Shown here piece by piece: positions 14,416 through 23,174 of a stretch of DNA of 64,000 nucleotides; position 1 is the first letter of the stretch, and the number at the start of each line of letters is the position of its first letter. The DNA is from CAZIAK01 sp964537035 (GTDB taxonomy: Bacteria > Planctomycetota > B15-G4), in NCBI GenBank assembly GCA_964537035.1, contig CAZIAK010000001.1:124001-188000 (forward strand). Direction: 5' to 3'. The notes beneath the pieces were generated by a model. The model was not told the origin of the DNA. It searched no databases and saw nothing but the letters and a program-made list of their open reading frames with translations. The position numbers were made by a program, and so were the translations under genes.

Positions 14416-16488
14416 GTGACCCGCGGAGTGGCCCTCCGGGTGGTCCTCGAGCAGAAAGAAGACCGGGAGCTCAAAGAGCTCTTGTCCTTCTGGGATGGGC
14501 AGACCCCCCACGGGAAGACCACCGGGCGCCTGATCGGCGATCTCCTGCGGCTCATGTCCTCTGAGAAGGCCGTGCGCAAGCGGGTCAAGTTCCTGAGCAA
14601 GAAGCTCGTCGACCTGCTCAAGTTCTTCCTGCGCGGCAATGGCTATCGGGCTGAGCTGGACCATGTCACCGGGACCCAGGGTTTCTCCTACCTGTCGTCC
14701 TTCGAGCTCAAGGCCGCGGTCAACGCTCTGATCAAGCGGGGCTTCTTGTTCACCGCCCAGAATGGCTCGGCGCAAACCGAAGCGTCCGAGGATGAGCAGC
14801 GCGCCGAGACCTTCTTGGTGCCCTGTGAACTCGGCGACGTCCTGCAGGCCTTCATCTGGGATGACGATCGTACGGTCGAGGAGATCTTCTCGCTCCGTGG
14901 CCAGCTCTCCCGCATGGTCGACCGCAAGGAACTCGGCGCTCTTGTAGAGCGTCTCACGGGATCAGACCACGGCTCCCTCAAGCATGCCGAGGCCGCGGCT
15001 CATCTGGCCACCGAGCCTGCGGTCGCGAAACGCCTGGAGCAGGTCCCCGAACGCTACCACGAGCTGTTGCGCATTGTGGGCCAGCAGTACGGCGGTACGG
15101 TCAGCAAGGCCACCCTGATGAGGGGCCACAAGGGCTTGCCCGACTGGAACCGAAAAGAGCTGCAGGACCTGCTCGAGTCGAACCTGCTGGGCACCGTGCG
15201 ACACGTGAGCCTGGGCGAGTTCGGCATCCATCAGTTCGATGAGGCCGTGGTGTTGTTCGCCGAGGTCCTGGCGCCCTTGCGCGACCTGCTGCAACCCGAA
15301 CCCACCGAGATCGACCAGCTGCACAGCCTGGGCGTGAACCTGATCTCGGACATCTCGGCGTTCCTGTCCTTCGTCGAGCACAACCCCATCAAGCTGACCC
15401 TCTCGGGCAAGGTGTACCGCACCGCGGTGCGCAAGCTCGAGGACGAGTTCATCATCGCGGGCACCTCGGGGTTCACGGGCGACTGGCTGTTTCAGTACCT
15501 CTTCGAATTCTGCATGTCCCAGTCGATGATCACTCGGGGCGAGGCCCGCAGCGTGGCCCTGACCATCAAGGGCCGCAGCTGGGACCGCACACCTCTCGAC
15601 ACCAAACTCAGCCGACTGCTCAAGTTCAGCTGCGCCAACTGGACCACCCAGGTCGAGCCTTTTCATGGCCAGGGCCTGTTGACCCAGTATCTCGACCGCT
15701 TGCGTGAGCTGCCTCCGGGCCAGTGGGTGGACATCAACGCCCCGGCCTTCGACGCCCGCAACCGCTACCTGGCCGAACTCGACAACCTGGGCGTGCGGGA
15801 CCGTTTTCAGAGCCGCTACCAGTTCGCCCAGCAGTCGGGCATGCGCGATCCCCATCGCCTGGCCTTGGCCTTGACCACCTGGTCCCGGGAGCGACTGTTC
15901 CTGTTTGGCCTCATCGATCTGGGAGAGTTCGAAGACAAGCAGGTCTGCTTGCGGTTGACCTCGCTGGGGGCCAAGGCTCTCGGCGTCGAAGTGCCAGCAG
16001 ACAGCGCCATGCAGTCGGCGCCCCTGGTGGTCAACCCCGACTTCGAGATCATCCTCTTTCCGACCGACGACACCTACGATCTGATCACCGCCCTCGATCG
16101 CTTCGCCGAGCGCATCAGCAGCGACTCCGCCTACCGCTACAAGTTGACCGAGGCGTCCATCGAGAAGGCCGTGGCGGAGGGGCTCGAGTCAGCCTCCATC
16201 CTGCGCACGCTCAGCGAGCACAGCCGTGTCGAAGTGCCGCAGAACGTGATCTATTCCATCGGACAGTGGTCCAGCAAGGTCAAGTTCGTGCAGCGCTCGG
16301 TGGTGACCCTGGTGCGCGGCCGCACCAAAGAAGTCATCGATCGCATTCTCCATCACGAGCCCCTGAAAGCGCTGGTCATCGAGCGGCTCTCGCCCACCTC
16401 GATCGTCCTGGCCAGTGACCTGCCCATGAAAGAGTTCGAGGAAGAGCTGCACTCCTTGGGCGTCTTTCTCGAAGACAGCGGTGTCTGA
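14416..16488 (+). CDS. XPB-associated winged-helix protein (helicase-associated domain)
   Basis: A protein of about 690 residues. Its C-terminal part (about 535-650) contains VVNPDFEIILFP and then an alpha-helical block, YRYKLTEASIEKAVAEGL to VEVPQNVIYSIGQW, that parallels the N-terminal domain of the XPB helicase upstream (YRITALSIWNAAASGL to DIPPNVRREI). The rest looks like serial winged-helix units without catalytic motifs. The layout resembles mycobacterial Rv0862c, which lies next to XPB (Rv0861c). I infer a DNA-binding partner of XPB. The GTG at 14416 follows a weak GAGAG; a TTG at 14287 would add 43 unlikely residues, so the start is uncertain. The end overlaps thiE by 8 bases. Confidence 0.8.
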   Translation: MTRGVALRVVLEQKEDRELKELLSFWDGQTPHGKTTGRLIGDLLRLMSSEKAVRKRVKFLSKKLVDLLKFFLRGNGYRAELDHVTGTQGFSYLSSFELKAAVNALIKRGFLFTAQNGSAQTEASEDEQRAETFLVPCELGDVLQAFIWDDDRTVEEIFSLRGQLSRMVDRKELGALVERLTGSDHGSLKHAEAAAHLATEPAVAKRLEQVPERYHELLRIVGQQYGGTVSKATLMRGHKGLPDWNRKELQDLLESNLLGTVRHVSLGEFGIHQFDEAVVLFAEVLAPLRDLLQPEPTEIDQLHSLGVNLISDISAFLSFVEHNPIKLTLSGKVYRTAVRKLEDEFIIAGTSGFTGDWLFQYLFEFCMSQSMITRGEARSVALTIKGRSWDRTPLDTKLSRLLKFSCANWTTQVEPFHGQGLLTQYLDRLRELPPGQWVDINAPAFDARNRYLAELDNLGVRDRFQSRYQFAQQSGMRDPHRLALALTTWSRERLFLFGLIDLGEFEDKQVCLRLTSLGAKALGVEVPADSAMQSAPLVVNPDFEIILFPTDDTYDLITALDRFAERISSDSAYRYKLTEASIEKAVAEGLESASILRTLSEHSRVEVPQNVIYSIGQWSSKVKFVQRSVVTLVRGRTKEVIDRILHHEPLKALVIERLSPTSIVLASDLPMKEFEEELHSLGVFLEDSGV

Positions 16489-17128
16489 GATCCGGCCAGG
16501 CGCTCTGCGCTTGGTCAGCATCACCCCGGGAGATCGCTCTCCCGCTGAGACCCTGGCCCTCGCCGACGCTGGCTTGTCTGGTGGCGTCACGACGATCCTG
16601 TTGCGAGAACGAGCTGGCGCACCGTCCGCTCTGCGAGCCCTGGCCTGCGACATCGCCGGGCTTTGCCGCGTGGCCGGCGCTTTGTTGCTGGTCAGCAACG
16701 ACGTCGCACTGGCCCTTCATTGTGGCGCCGAGGGGGTGCACCTCGGGCACGGGGGCCCCACCGTGACCACGGTCCGGCAACAGGCTCCCGAGCTCGTCGT
16801 GGGACGCTCGGCGCACTGGCCGATCAGCGACGAGGACAGGGCTGCCGACTTCGTCACCCTGAGCCCGGTGGCCTCTACGCCAAGATCACTGCCCCGCCCG
16901 CTGCTCAGCGCCGCACAACTGTCCGCCGCCGTGGCTGACCCCGACCTGGGGCCCATCGTGGCCTTGGGAGGCCTGGACCTGCAGACCATCGGCAAACTCC
17001 CACAGGGCATCGCGGGCGTGGCGGTCATCAGGGCCCTTGCAGACGCGGTCGATCCCAGCGCAGCCGCCCGAAAGCTGCTGCAGGCTTTTCTGCACAGTCC
17101 AGCTCAGCGCACGGGCCAGACGTCATGA
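16481..17128 (+). CDS. thiE: Thiamine-phosphate synthase (ThiE/TenI family)
   Basis: A 215-residue TIM-barrel protein. Recognisable blocks are ILLRE near residue 40, GAEGVHLGHGG, GRSAHW, a TLSPVAST segment and IVALGGL, followed by GVAVIRAL near the C-terminus. ThiE couples hydroxymethylpyrimidine diphosphate to thiazole phosphate to give thiamine phosphate. The usual NDR-type motif reads SNDVALAL here. TenI, a related protein, cannot be fully excluded, but the next gene is thiL, which uses the ThiE product. GTG start overlapping the preceding gene. Confidence 0.82.
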   Translation: MSEIRPGALRLVSITPGDRSPAETLALADAGLSGGVTTILLRERAGAPSALRALACDIAGLCRVAGALLLVSNDVALALHCGAEGVHLGHGGPTVTTVRQQAPELVVGRSAHWPISDEDRAADFVTLSPVASTPRSLPRPLLSAAQLSAAVADPDLGPIVALGGLDLQTIGKLPQGIAGVAVIRALADAVDPSAAARKLLQAFLHSPAQRTGQTS

Positions 17129-17138
17129 GCCGCCACCG

Positions 17139-18032
17139 GTGACCTTCAGCGAAGAGCAGTTCATTCGCTGGATCACGGCTCAGCCGGCAGGGCCCGCCCC
17201 AGCCGGCTCCGCGCCTCCCGCCCCCTTGCCGGTGGGCCCTGGCGACGACGCCGCCTGGCTCGCCGATGGCACCATCCTGTGCGTGGACACGGTGGTCGAG
17301 GGCGTCCATTTCAGCGCTGGCACCGACCCTGACGCCATCGCCCGCAAGGCCCTGGGAGCCTGCCTTTCAGACGTCTGCGCCATGGGAGCGGTGGCCGAGA
17401 CCGTCCTTGTCGCAGCCCAGCTGCCCCAGGGCTGCGATGGGCGGGCCCTGGCCATGGGTTTGGCCCGTTGGGCCAGGGCCTTCTCGGTGCACCTGGCGGG
17501 GGGCGACACGGTCTCATCTGGCTCGGGCGTCCTGGCCCTGTCCGTGACCGCCAGCGGCCACCTGCCCACAGGCTGCTCGCCCTGGCTACGCTCTGGAGCC
17601 AAGGTGGGGGACCAGCTGGTGGTGAGCGGACCTCTGGGCGGTTCCCGGGCAGCTCGCCATCTTCAGCTGCGGCCCCGTGCCGACCTGGTGGCCACCCTGC
17701 GGACCTCAGACGTCCCGGTGCACGCTGCCATGGATCTCTCCGACGGCCTGGCCATCGACCTGCCCCGTCTCCTGGCGGCTTCCGCCGTGGGCGCCGCAGT
17801 CTCGGGTGCCCAGGTGCCCATCCATTCTGACGTCCCCCTGGGGGGCGACAGGCTTCAGGCTGCGCTCTGCGATGGCGAAGACTTCGAGCTGCTGCTGGCC
17901 CTCGACAGGAGCTGCCCTCCTCCGCCGGGAACCACTATCATCGGACAGGTCACCGAGTCGGGACTGACGCTCACAGGGAGCGACGGCGCTCCGCGGCCCT
18001 GGCCCTCGCAGGGATTCACCCATGCCTTCTGA
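17139..18032 (+). CDS. thiL: Thiamine-monophosphate kinase
   Basis: About 297 residues from the GTG at 17139, which lies 10 bases after thiE; the frame is open further upstream but that stretch lies within thiE and does not resemble ThiL. The ATP/Mg-binding blocks are clear: GPGDDAAWL near the N-terminus, VDTVVEGVHF, DLSDGLAIDL in the middle and GEDFELLLAL near the end. ThiL phosphorylates thiamine phosphate to thiamine diphosphate in the cytoplasm. The 3' end overlaps tsaE by 11 bases. Confidence 0.92.
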   Translation: MTFSEEQFIRWITAQPAGPAPAGSAPPAPLPVGPGDDAAWLADGTILCVDTVVEGVHFSAGTDPDAIARKALGACLSDVCAMGAVAETVLVAAQLPQGCDGRALAMGLARWARAFSVHLAGGDTVSSGSGVLALSVTASGHLPTGCSPWLRSGAKVGDQLVVSGPLGGSRAARHLQLRPRADLVATLRTSDVPVHAAMDLSDGLAIDLPRLLAASAVGAAVSGAQVPIHSDVPLGGDRLQAALCDGEDFELLLALDRSCPPPPGTTIIGQVTESGLTLTGSDGAPRPWPSQGFTHAF

Positions 18033-18480
18033 GTTGCTCGACGACGTGGCGGCCACCCACGCTCTCGCTGCTCGTCTGGCCAGTGAGCTGAAGCCCGGTG
18101 ACGTGCTGGCCCTGGTGGGCGACCTGGGTGCAGGCAAGACCGAGCTCACCCGCGGCCTGGGCCTGGCCCTGGAGCTGCCCCCGGATGTCCCTGTGTGTTC
18201 GCCGTCGTACTTGCTGCTCAATCTGTACAGCGGGGGGCGCCTACCCCTGGCCCATGTCGACGGCTACTTCATGGAGAACAGCGACGACCTGGAGCGGGCA
18301 GGGTTGGCCGACCTCCTGGCCGAAGGCTGGGTGGTGGTGGTCGAGTGGGCCGAACGGGTGGCCGACGCGCTCCCCCAACACACCCGCTGGGTTCATCTGT
18401 CCCCTGGCCCGGAGTCAGGCAGTCGCCGGGTCACCCTCGGTGGCCCCGAGCTGGCAGACGCCCTGGAGACGGGCCCTTGA
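18022..18480 (+). CDS. tsaE: tRNA threonylcarbamoyladenosine biosynthesis ATPase TsaE
   Basis: A 152-residue P-loop protein with Walker A GDLGAGKT at residues 33-40, CSPSYLLLNLY near 60-70, HVDGYFM and the VEWAER motif, all typical of TsaE (YjeE). It is the ATPase that helps the TsaB-TsaD complex make t6A at position 37 of ANN-decoding tRNAs. It overlaps thiL by 11 bases and shares a TGATG junction with the next gene. TsaB and TsaD are not in this window. Confidence 0.93.
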   Translation: MPSELLDDVAATHALAARLASELKPGDVLALVGDLGAGKTELTRGLGLALELPPDVPVCSPSYLLLNLYSGGRLPLAHVDGYFMENSDDLERAGLADLLAEGWVVVVEWAERVADALPQHTRWVHLSPGPESGSRRVTLGGPELADALETGP

Positions 18481-19172
18481 TGCCAGGTCTGCTCGCCATG
18501 GCCCTGGTGCTCTGCCTGCCCCTGCAGACCGACGGCGAGGTGCCAGCAGCGCGCCCCCTGCCGCCCACGCGGCTGGGCCTGGAACTCCTGGGCCAAGAAC
18601 CTCTGGTGGCCCGGGTCAGCACCGAGTCCGCCACGCCCTTCGGCATGGGCACCATGATCGTCCGCGTGCGCATCGAAGAGCTCATGGCCGGGCAGGGCCC
18701 AGGGGTCGGCGAGTCGGTGGTGATCTTCGCCTACCTGGGCCGCTATCCCACCACCGGGCAGGCCCTGGTCTACCTGTTGCCCTTCAGGGACGGCGGCCGC
18801 TACCGGCTGCTCGAGCTGGTCGATGGCCGGGATCCGAACTGGACTGCCAAGCTGCAGCTGACCCGAGCCACCGTCGCCCTGCTGGCCATCACCTCCCGCC
18901 AGGCTCAGGCCGCTGCCACCTTCGATCTGCTGGCCCGCAGCCTGGACGCGCCGAACGCCTGGACCCGCAGCTACGCCCTGCGAGAACTCCAGTGGATGGC
19001 CGCACAACAATCGTGGGTCATCACCCAGGCCCGGCTCCGTAGACTCGGCGCCATCGCCGCCCGATCAGTGCACGCAGAGGTGCCCAGCGGTGTCGAAAGC
19101 GTGGCGATGACCCTCCAAGCAGCGACTCGCGCTTTACCCCCGCAAGACAGCGAGGAATCCTCCCGGTCATGA
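18480..19172 (+). CDS. Secreted protein of unknown function
   Basis: A 230-residue protein with a short hydrophobic N-terminal signal (LLAMALVLCLPLQ). A middle beta-rich part (about 40-115) is followed by a helical part (120-210) that looks faintly HEAT-like (LTRATVALLAI, WTRSYALRELQWMAA). I do not recognise a family. It starts at the TGATG junction with tsaE and ends in ATGA with tolC, so it is probably cotranscribed and may act in the envelope beside the TolC protein. Confidence 0.75.
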   Translation: MPGLLAMALVLCLPLQTDGEVPAARPLPPTRLGLELLGQEPLVARVSTESATPFGMGTMIVRVRIEELMAGQGPGVGESVVIFAYLGRYPTTGQALVYLLPFRDGGRYRLLELVDGRDPNWTAKLQLTRATVALLAITSRQAQAAATFDLLARSLDAPNAWTRSYALRELQWMAAQQSWVITQARLRRLGAIAARSVHAEVPSGVESVAMTLQAATRALPPQDSEESSRS

Positions 19173-20746
19173 TCATTCTCACAGCAGTCCTGGTGCTCGC
19201 CTGCCAGATGGGTGGCGACGGTTCGCTCGAGTTCAACGGTCGTCAGGTCGACCCGCCACTCAGCGCGACCGAGCCCCTTGAGCTGTCCCTTGAAGACGCT
19301 CTGGTCACGGCCTTCGCCAACAACCTCTCGCTGGCCACGACCCGTCTCGATACCGAGGCGGCCATGGACGGTTTCCGCGCGGCCTGGGGCGACTTCGACA
19401 CGGTCTTCTTCGTGGACGCCTCACGATCTGAAGACAATCAGCCGCCGTCGCCGATCAACTTTGTCGGTGGCGTGAACCTGGGTATCAACCCGGCGTCTGA
19501 GTTTGACATCTTCAACCTGCGCACTGGCGTGCGGGGCAAGCTGACCACGGGCACCACCTGGCAGCTCGACGTGGGCCACACCGAGTTCAAGCGCACCATC
19601 AGTGGTGTGCCCGGGCATTCGGACAACTTCACCGCTGACTGGCGCCTGAGCTTGACCCATCCCCTGCTCCGCGACGGCTCGGACGACTACGCCATGAGCG
19701 GCGTGGCCCTGGCGGCCCATGACGTGCGCATCGCGGCGCTCTCTGGCGAAGACACGGCCAATGACATCCTGCAGGGAGTCATTCAGTCGTACTGGAACCT
19801 GGTCTTCGCCATTCACGACGCCGCCACCCGCGAGCGCTCCGTCGAGCTGGCCAATGAGCTGCTGGAGATCACTCAGCGCAAGTTTGACCAAGGCCTCCAG
19901 AACCGCATCGACGTGATCAACGCCGAGGCCGAGCTGGCCAATCGTCGACAGGAGCTGCTCACCGCCAGCAACAGCCTGGAGCAGAGCAGCGATGATCTGT
20001 TCGAGCAGGTCTTCGCCCCGGGCACTCTCGACGGCTGGCAGGGCAAGCTCATCCCCGTGACGGACTACACGCACCTGCCCAGCGAGGTGCGCTCCGTCGA
20101 CACGGCCGTGGCCATCGCCCTGGCCAACCGTCCGGACATCCTCAATGCCAAGCTGTCCGTCGAGCGGGCCGAGATCGAGGTGCAGCGGGCCGAGAACCAA
20201 GGGCAGTCACGGCTCGATGTGACGGGGACGGTGGGTATCAACTCCTTGAACACCAATACGGGCAAGACCTACCAGACCCTGGGCGACCGTCGAAACAGCC
20301 TGACTTCCGTCGTGGTCGCGTACGAGCTGTCCCTGGGCAACCGCAGCGCCGGCTACGCCCTGCGGCGTCGGCGCATCGAGTGGGAGCGGTCTCGGGTGGC
20401 CCTCCGGGACGTCGAGCTGAAGGCCATCTCAGAGGTGCGCCAAGAGGCTCGCAACGTGGCTCTGCAGCGGGAGCGCGTGGTGGCCACAGCCGAGACCAGA
20501 CGCCTGCGCAGCGAGGTCTACGAAGGGGAGAAACGTCGGCTCGAGAACGACCTCTCCACGCCTTTCGAAGTGCGGGAAGATCAGCGCGATCTGCTGCTGG
20601 CCATCGACGATGAGACCCGAGCTCGACTCGATCTCGCCACCGCCCTGACCAGCTACAAGGCCGCTCAAGGCGATCTGCTCTCTCTGATCGGCTATGTGCG
20701 CCAGGACGCGGACTTGCCTCTCGATCAGGCGCCCCCCGCGCCGTAG
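19169..20746 (+). CDS. TolC-family outer-membrane channel protein
   Basis: A 525-residue protein with an N-terminal hydrophobic signal ending in LVLAC, suggesting a lipoprotein although the lipobox is not ideal. Two long helical repeats carry the OEP pattern: LSLEDALVTAFANNLSL near 30, the AEAELANRRQELLTASNSL coiled segment near 250, RPDILNAKLSVERAEIEVQRA near 310 and the long terminal helices. TolC proteins form the outer-membrane tunnel of efflux or type I secretion systems. No periplasmic adaptor or inner-membrane pump is adjacent. Its last 15 codons are duplicated downstream in the end of nadD (see repeat 20702-20827). Confidence 0.87.
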   Translation: MIILTAVLVLACQMGGDGSLEFNGRQVDPPLSATEPLELSLEDALVTAFANNLSLATTRLDTEAAMDGFRAAWGDFDTVFFVDASRSEDNQPPSPINFVGGVNLGINPASEFDIFNLRTGVRGKLTTGTTWQLDVGHTEFKRTISGVPGHSDNFTADWRLSLTHPLLRDGSDDYAMSGVALAAHDVRIAALSGEDTANDILQGVIQSYWNLVFAIHDAATRERSVELANELLEITQRKFDQGLQNRIDVINAEAELANRRQELLTASNSLEQSSDDLFEQVFAPGTLDGWQGKLIPVTDYTHLPSEVRSVDTAVAIALANRPDILNAKLSVERAEIEVQRAENQGQSRLDVTGTVGINSLNTNTGKTYQTLGDRRNSLTSVVVAYELSLGNRSAGYALRRRRIEWERSRVALRDVELKAISEVRQEARNVALQRERVVATAETRRLRSEVYEGEKRRLENDLSTPFEVREDQRDLLLAIDDETRARLDLATALTSYKAAQGDLLSLIGYVRQDADLPLDQAPPAP

Positions 20747-20827
20747 AGGCCCGGCCTCACCGATGAACTCCGTCCAGCAGGACGCGGGCCGACCTCTCGA
20801 TCAGGCGCTCCCTGCGCCGTAGAGGCC
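20702..20827. repeat. 50-base direct duplication joining the 3' ends of tolC and nadD
   Basis: Bases 20702-20751 and 20778-20827 match at about 44 of 50 positions and are 76 bases apart. The first copy encodes the end of the TolC protein on the plus strand. The second encodes the end of NadD (RGLYGAGSA) on the minus strand. Since RGLY is part of the conserved NadD tail, the nadD copy may be the source and the tolC copy the derivative. Confidence 0.85.
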
Positions 20828-21421
20828 TCGCTCGGAGATCGCTGCGTAGACGCTGGGCGGCACATGGTCGGGGACGTCGCCCCGGGCGAGCGCCTCGCGA
20901 ATAGCGGTAGAAGCTGCGGGGTGTGGCTCCACAGCGATGACGTTTTCGGCGATGCGAGCCACCGCAGCGGCGCCGATGGTGGGGGCCAGGAACTGCGGGT
21001 CGAGGGACGAGCCCGGCCGGGTCACCGCGCAGAAGGTCACCAGCTCGGCCAGCTCGGCGATGCGGTACCAGCTGGCCAGGTCTTGCAGGGTGTCGGCGCC
21101 CACGATGTAGTCAAGCGGCGTGTCCTCGCCGTATCGCCGTCGCAGCTCCAGCGCCGTGTCGTACGAGTAGCTCGGGCCCTCCCGTTGCAGCTCGACGTCG
21201 CTCGGTTCCAGGCGTGGGTCGCTTGCGCAGGCGAGGGAGAGCAGGGCCAGGCGGTCTGCCCCGGAGGCCAGGCGGCGATCACGTTTGTGGGGCGGGATCG
21301 CCGCAGGGACCATCAAGACCCGGGCCAGACCCAGCTTGTCTGCCGCCGCTCGGGCGATGGCCAGATGCCCGTCGTGTACGGGGTCAAAACTCCCGCCCAG
21401 CCAACCCATGGCAGCTGACAT
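20801..21421 (-). CDS. nadD: Nicotinate-nucleotide adenylyltransferase
   Basis: A 206-residue nucleotidyltransferase. GGSFDPVHDGHL at 9-20 holds the HxGH-type catalytic motif, PPHK is near 43, and STAIRE near the C-terminus gives the second nucleotide-binding motif. NadD adenylates nicotinate mononucleotide in NAD synthesis. It converges with tolC; the 3' end carries the duplicated segment described separately. A small membrane-protein gene lies upstream on the same strand, 20 bases away. Confidence 0.94.
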   Translation of the reverse strand: MSAAMGWLGGSFDPVHDGHLAIARAAADKLGLARVLMVPAAIPPHKRDRRLASGADRLALLSLACASDPRLEPSDVELQREGPSYSYDTALELRRRYGEDTPLDYIVGADTLQDLASWYRIAELAELVTFCAVTRPGSSLDPQFLAPTIGAAAVARIAENVIAVEPHPAASTAIREALARGDVPDHVPPSVYAAISERGLYGAGSA

Positions 21422-21441
21422 GACGCCCGACGCCTCTGGCT

Positions 21442-21597
21442 TCAGTTGGCGTCGTAGATGAACGGGTCGGCGTTGCTCGGGCCGCTGGCCTGGCTGCCTT
21501 CAGAGAGGATCAGCCATGCCACCAGAGCCAGCACGATCACGATAGGGGTGATCCACCAGGCCTTGTTCTCGCTCAAGAACTTCAAGAAGGGGTTCAC
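21442..21597 (-). CDS. Small DUF5989-like membrane protein
   Basis: A 51-residue protein from a GTG at 21597-21595. It has a short N-terminal helix ending in ENKAWW, one transmembrane segment (about 16-31, ITPIVIVLALVAWLIL) and a C-terminal PFIY motif. This layout (KxWW, hydrophobic segment, PFIY) matches my memory of the DUF5989 family, usually found next to SxtJ-type proteins. Here neither SxtJ nor a carbamoyltransferase is nearby. The function is unknown. Weak purine-rich ribosome-binding site upstream. Confidence 0.72.
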   Translation of the reverse strand: MNPFLKFLSENKAWWITPIVIVLALVAWLILSEGSQASGPSNADPFIYDAN

Positions 21598-21659
21598 GGC
21601 GCTTTTCTCTCGGTGTGCTGGAGCCGCGGTCGGTCACCGCATGACGGGAGCATACCCCA

Positions 21660-23003
21660 TCAGCGCAGGACCACCCGCCCGCGCAGGCCCTGTCCGTTGC
21701 GAAACAGATTCACCAGCACCCGTTGCCGCTCCGGCAAGGAGCGCACCACCTCGAACAGATCGAGGGTGTTGTTCACATTCTGGCCGTTCAGGCCGTCGAT
21801 CAGATCGCCCTTGCGCAGGGGCAGCTGAGCGGCCACGCCCCGGGGGTCCACGCTGTCGACCATGACCCCGAAGAAGGTGGGGTGGTCCACGACCCGCAGG
21901 CCCAGGGTGCGCCAGAGGTAATGCATGGGGGACTCCTCGGCGGCCACCGTCAACGAGGCGTTGATCGTCTCGCCGCCCCGTTCGATCACGACGGCCAGGC
22001 TGTCCCCGGGCTGGCTGTGGTAGAGCACCTTGTTGAAGTCGAACTCCCAGCCGATGCCGTGCCCGCCGAGTGAGACCACCCTGTCGCCGCTGCGCAGTCC
22101 TGCGGCGTCGGCTGAGCCTCCGGGGGTCACCGAGTCCACGCGCACCGTGCGCTCGAGCGGGTCGCCGCTGAGGGCCAGCCCCGCGCTCACGTTTGCCAGC
22201 ACCATGGGATTGAACAGGGTGTCCACCAGGCTCTCGCGCACCCGATCGATGGGGATGGCGAAGCCGATGCCCTCGGCGTCACGGGCGATGGCCCAGTTGA
22301 TGCCGATCACATCGCCGAGAACGTTCATCAGAGGGCCGCCGCTGTTCCCCGGATTGATCGCCGCGTCGAGCTGGATGATGTCCCTGAAGCGCTCGCCCTG
22401 GGTGCCGGGGATCTGCACGTCCCTGAAGATCGAACTGACGATGCCGGCTGTGACCGAGCTCGTGTTGCCCAGGGGATTGCCGATGGCCACCACGGTCTCG
22501 CCGACCATGACGTCCGCCGATGTCCCCAGCCTGGCGGTGGGCAGCGGGCTCTCCGCGGTGACCTTCAGCAAGGCCACATCGTTGGCCGAGTCGATCTGCA
22601 CCACCTGGGCCTGCAGGGTCTCGCCCGTGGTCAGCTGCACCCTGATGCGTCCTTGGGGTGCGATCACATGGGCATTGGTGAGGATGAAGCCCTCTGGGTC
22701 GATGATCACCCCCGAGCCCAGGCTGGTGGCGGTGCGGGTGGTAGGCGAGAAGTGGCTGTAGGGCCAGGGCAGCTGCTGGCGCTGGGGGACGTCCTGGTAG
22801 ATGTTGACCACCGCCGGGCCCACCTCGGCAGCCACAGCCACCACGGGAGTGACTCTCGGGGCCTGGCGCTTGCCGAGGCTGGCGCTGGCACCGGCAGCGT
22901 TCTGGGCCACAGGGTTCTGAGCTCCAGGCCCCGGTGACGCGGCACACGGCGGGGCTCCCAGGGCGCCGATGGAGGCGGCGAGCAACAAGATGCGGTGCAA
23001 CAT
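21660..23003 (-). CDS. Periplasmic DegP/HtrA-type serine protease
   Basis: A 447-residue trypsin-like protease from the ATG at 23003, which has GGAG 8 bases upstream. A signal peptide covers about 1-22. The triad is His112 (TNAHV), Asp142 (NDVALL) and Ser221 (GNSGGPL). Two PDZ domains follow (about 265-345 and 360-447). The enzyme would degrade or refold misfolded envelope proteins in the periplasm. It is divergent from dinB, with an inverted repeat between them. The open frame continues upstream but the extension is not protease-like. Confidence 0.9.
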   Translation of the reverse strand: MLHRILLLAASIGALGAPPCAASPGPGAQNPVAQNAAGASASLGKRQAPRVTPVVAVAAEVGPAVVNIYQDVPQRQQLPWPYSHFSPTTRTATSLGSGVIIDPEGFILTNAHVIAPQGRIRVQLTTGETLQAQVVQIDSANDVALLKVTAESPLPTARLGTSADVMVGETVVAIGNPLGNTSSVTAGIVSSIFRDVQIPGTQGERFRDIIQLDAAINPGNSGGPLMNVLGDVIGINWAIARDAEGIGFAIPIDRVRESLVDTLFNPMVLANVSAGLALSGDPLERTVRVDSVTPGGSADAAGLRSGDRVVSLGGHGIGWEFDFNKVLYHSQPGDSLAVVIERGGETINASLTVAAEESPMHYLWRTLGLRVVDHPTFFGVMVDSVDPRGVAAQLPLRKGDLIDGLNGQNVNNTLDLFEVVRSLPERQRVLVNLFRNGQGLRGRVVLR

Positions 23004-23084
23004 GAACGGGACTCCAACAGGGTCGAGGCGGCGACGGCGCCTGCCTCTCTTACTCTGCCGACCCCTCGGGCGTTGGGCCAGCAG

Positions 23085-23142
23085 CCTGTGCGCAAAGTGC
23101 CCCCACCGAGGCATACCCTGCGCCAGGCACGTTACGCACAGG
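23085..23142. promoter_or_regulatory. Imperfect inverted repeat in the divergent degP-like/dinB intergenic region
   Basis: The 17-base arms 23085-23101 (cctgtgcg...agtgcc) and 23126-23142 (ggcac...cgcacagg) are complementary at 15 of 17 positions around a 24-base centre. It lies midway between the start of the protease gene and that of dinB, where shared control elements would sit. It could be an operator or a cruciform. The rest of 23004-23174 shows no clear promoter hexamers. Confidence 0.45.
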
Positions 23143-23174
23143 ATGCCAGGGCCCGTGGGCAGTACCATGGCGGG

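Noticed and set aside
13985..14419. Plus-strand frames in the gap after the XPB gene
   Set aside because: They are made of the repeated DNA itself and give different translations of the same repeats; no start site or family similarity is visible.
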